Position numbers and translations under genes: made by a program
The notes under the pieces: generated by a model
Told to the model about the DNA's origin: nothing
What the model saw: the letters and a program-made list of their open reading frames with translations, nothing else
Databases searched by the model: none
DNA from: Angelakisella sp.
GTDB lineage: Bacteria; Bacillota; Clostridia; Oscillospirales; Ruminococcaceae
Length of the DNA stretch: 11,226 nt
NCBI GenBank assembly: GCA_013316495.1
Contig: WSMP01000044.1
Location: 1 to 11,226 of the forward strand
Direction of reading: 5' to 3'
In this document: one piece after another, positions 10,968 to 11,226 of the stretch
Layout: every line of letters starts with the position of its first letter
Numbering within the stretch: position 1 is the stretch's first letter

Positions 10968-11226
10968 GCTGTTCACTCCTTCCGTTGTAAATGACCACCA
11001 TGGACGGGAATGGTGCTGTTTGATAGGGAATCCCGTCCTCGTCTGTAAAGCGCAATCTCCCCCGCACAAATCGGATTTCGGCCTGTCCGTATATGAAGTT
11101 GTGAAAATATGTTGTATCTGTTCTTGCCGGAATCAGCAGAACGATGGTTGTTCCTTTTTGCGCCTCCTCCCACGCTTTGCGGACCCACTTTCCGGTCTCC
11201 CGCCCATATGGCGGATTGCAGAATAC
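10909..11226 (-). CDS. Phage-type N6-adenine DNA methylase (Dam family), 3' part
   Basis: The gene is cut by the window edge: the last 105 codons are present, read right to left. They include the catalytic motif NPPY (here FCNPPYG, residues 2-8 of the visible part) and the family's typical downstream run (TTIVLLIPARTDTTYFHNFI, then AEIRFVRGRLRF and APFPSMVVIY). The enzyme would methylate adenine N6 using S-adenosylmethionine, protecting element DNA from restriction or marking it. The tail overlaps the next gene by 59 bases and reads NGRSEQHEDQEDCGALQPGR, which looks like sequence shaped mainly by the other frame. Its start and target site are outside the window. Confidence 0.88.
   Translation of the reverse strand, partial: VFCNPPYGRETGKWVRKAWEEAQKGTTIVLLIPARTDTTYFHNFIYGQAEIRFVRGRLRFTDEDGIPYQTAPFPSMVVIYNGRSEQHEDQEDCGALQPGRNIPAV

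Overview
The window looks like part of a mobile element (an integrative/conjugative element, plasmid or phage-plasmid) from a GC-rich gut Clostridia host, probably of the Oscillospiraceae/Faecalibacterium-Flavonifractor kind. This rests on the GC- and GCC-rich codon use combined with AGGAGG-type ribosome sites and consensus sigma-A promoters. Also typical are the mobile-element genes: ParA, ParB, a serine recombinase, an Xre-type repressor, an ArpU/sigma-like HTH protein and a phage-type Dam methylase fragment. The species cannot be fixed from the sequence.

Left half (about 107-5130, + strand): a 55-base dyad and a good promoter (173-201) precede one long gene row. It runs: 42-aa protein (284-412), J-domain protein (587-1072), 54-aa protein (1192-1356), 285-aa protein (1464-2321), 147-aa protein (2437-2880), a four-codon ORF (2989-3003), 74-aa protein (3125-3349), short serine recombinase (3346-4167) and 299-aa protein (4164-5063), closed by a bidirectional terminator (5085-5126). 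Four gene junctions (1086-1157, 1356-1426, 2330-2402, 2880-2953) each carry a copy of the four-way-junction twister-sister self-cleaving ribozyme. Each should cut the transcript at a C-A step 40-43 bases before the next start codon. The new 5' end can fold into a small hairpin conserved in all four copies. The last three genes have no ribozyme and instead overlap by four bases (ATGA). The operon therefore seems to switch from cutting messages apart to coupling their translation. Three of its proteins share a C-terminal module with an L-x3-G-x2-W-x2-K pattern.

Middle (5131-6948): a lipoprotein and a 57-aa upstream partner on the - strand are read from a perfect TTGACA-17-TATAAT promoter. They are divergent from an Xre-family regulator whose promoter (TTGACA-17-TAAGAT) and flanks carry repeated GTGTTGT half-sites, suggesting a repressor-controlled switch.

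Right part (7143-11226, - strand, read right to left): Dam-type DNA methylase (3' end only), 212-aa unknown, ParA, ParB, zinc-ribbon protein, two very small basic proteins and an ArpU/sigma-like HTH protein. They form one tight row with overlaps or short gaps, a partition/maintenance block. No tRNA, rRNA, CRISPR array or insertion sequence was seen. The stretch 6949-7142 and the first 106 bases hold no gene I can support.
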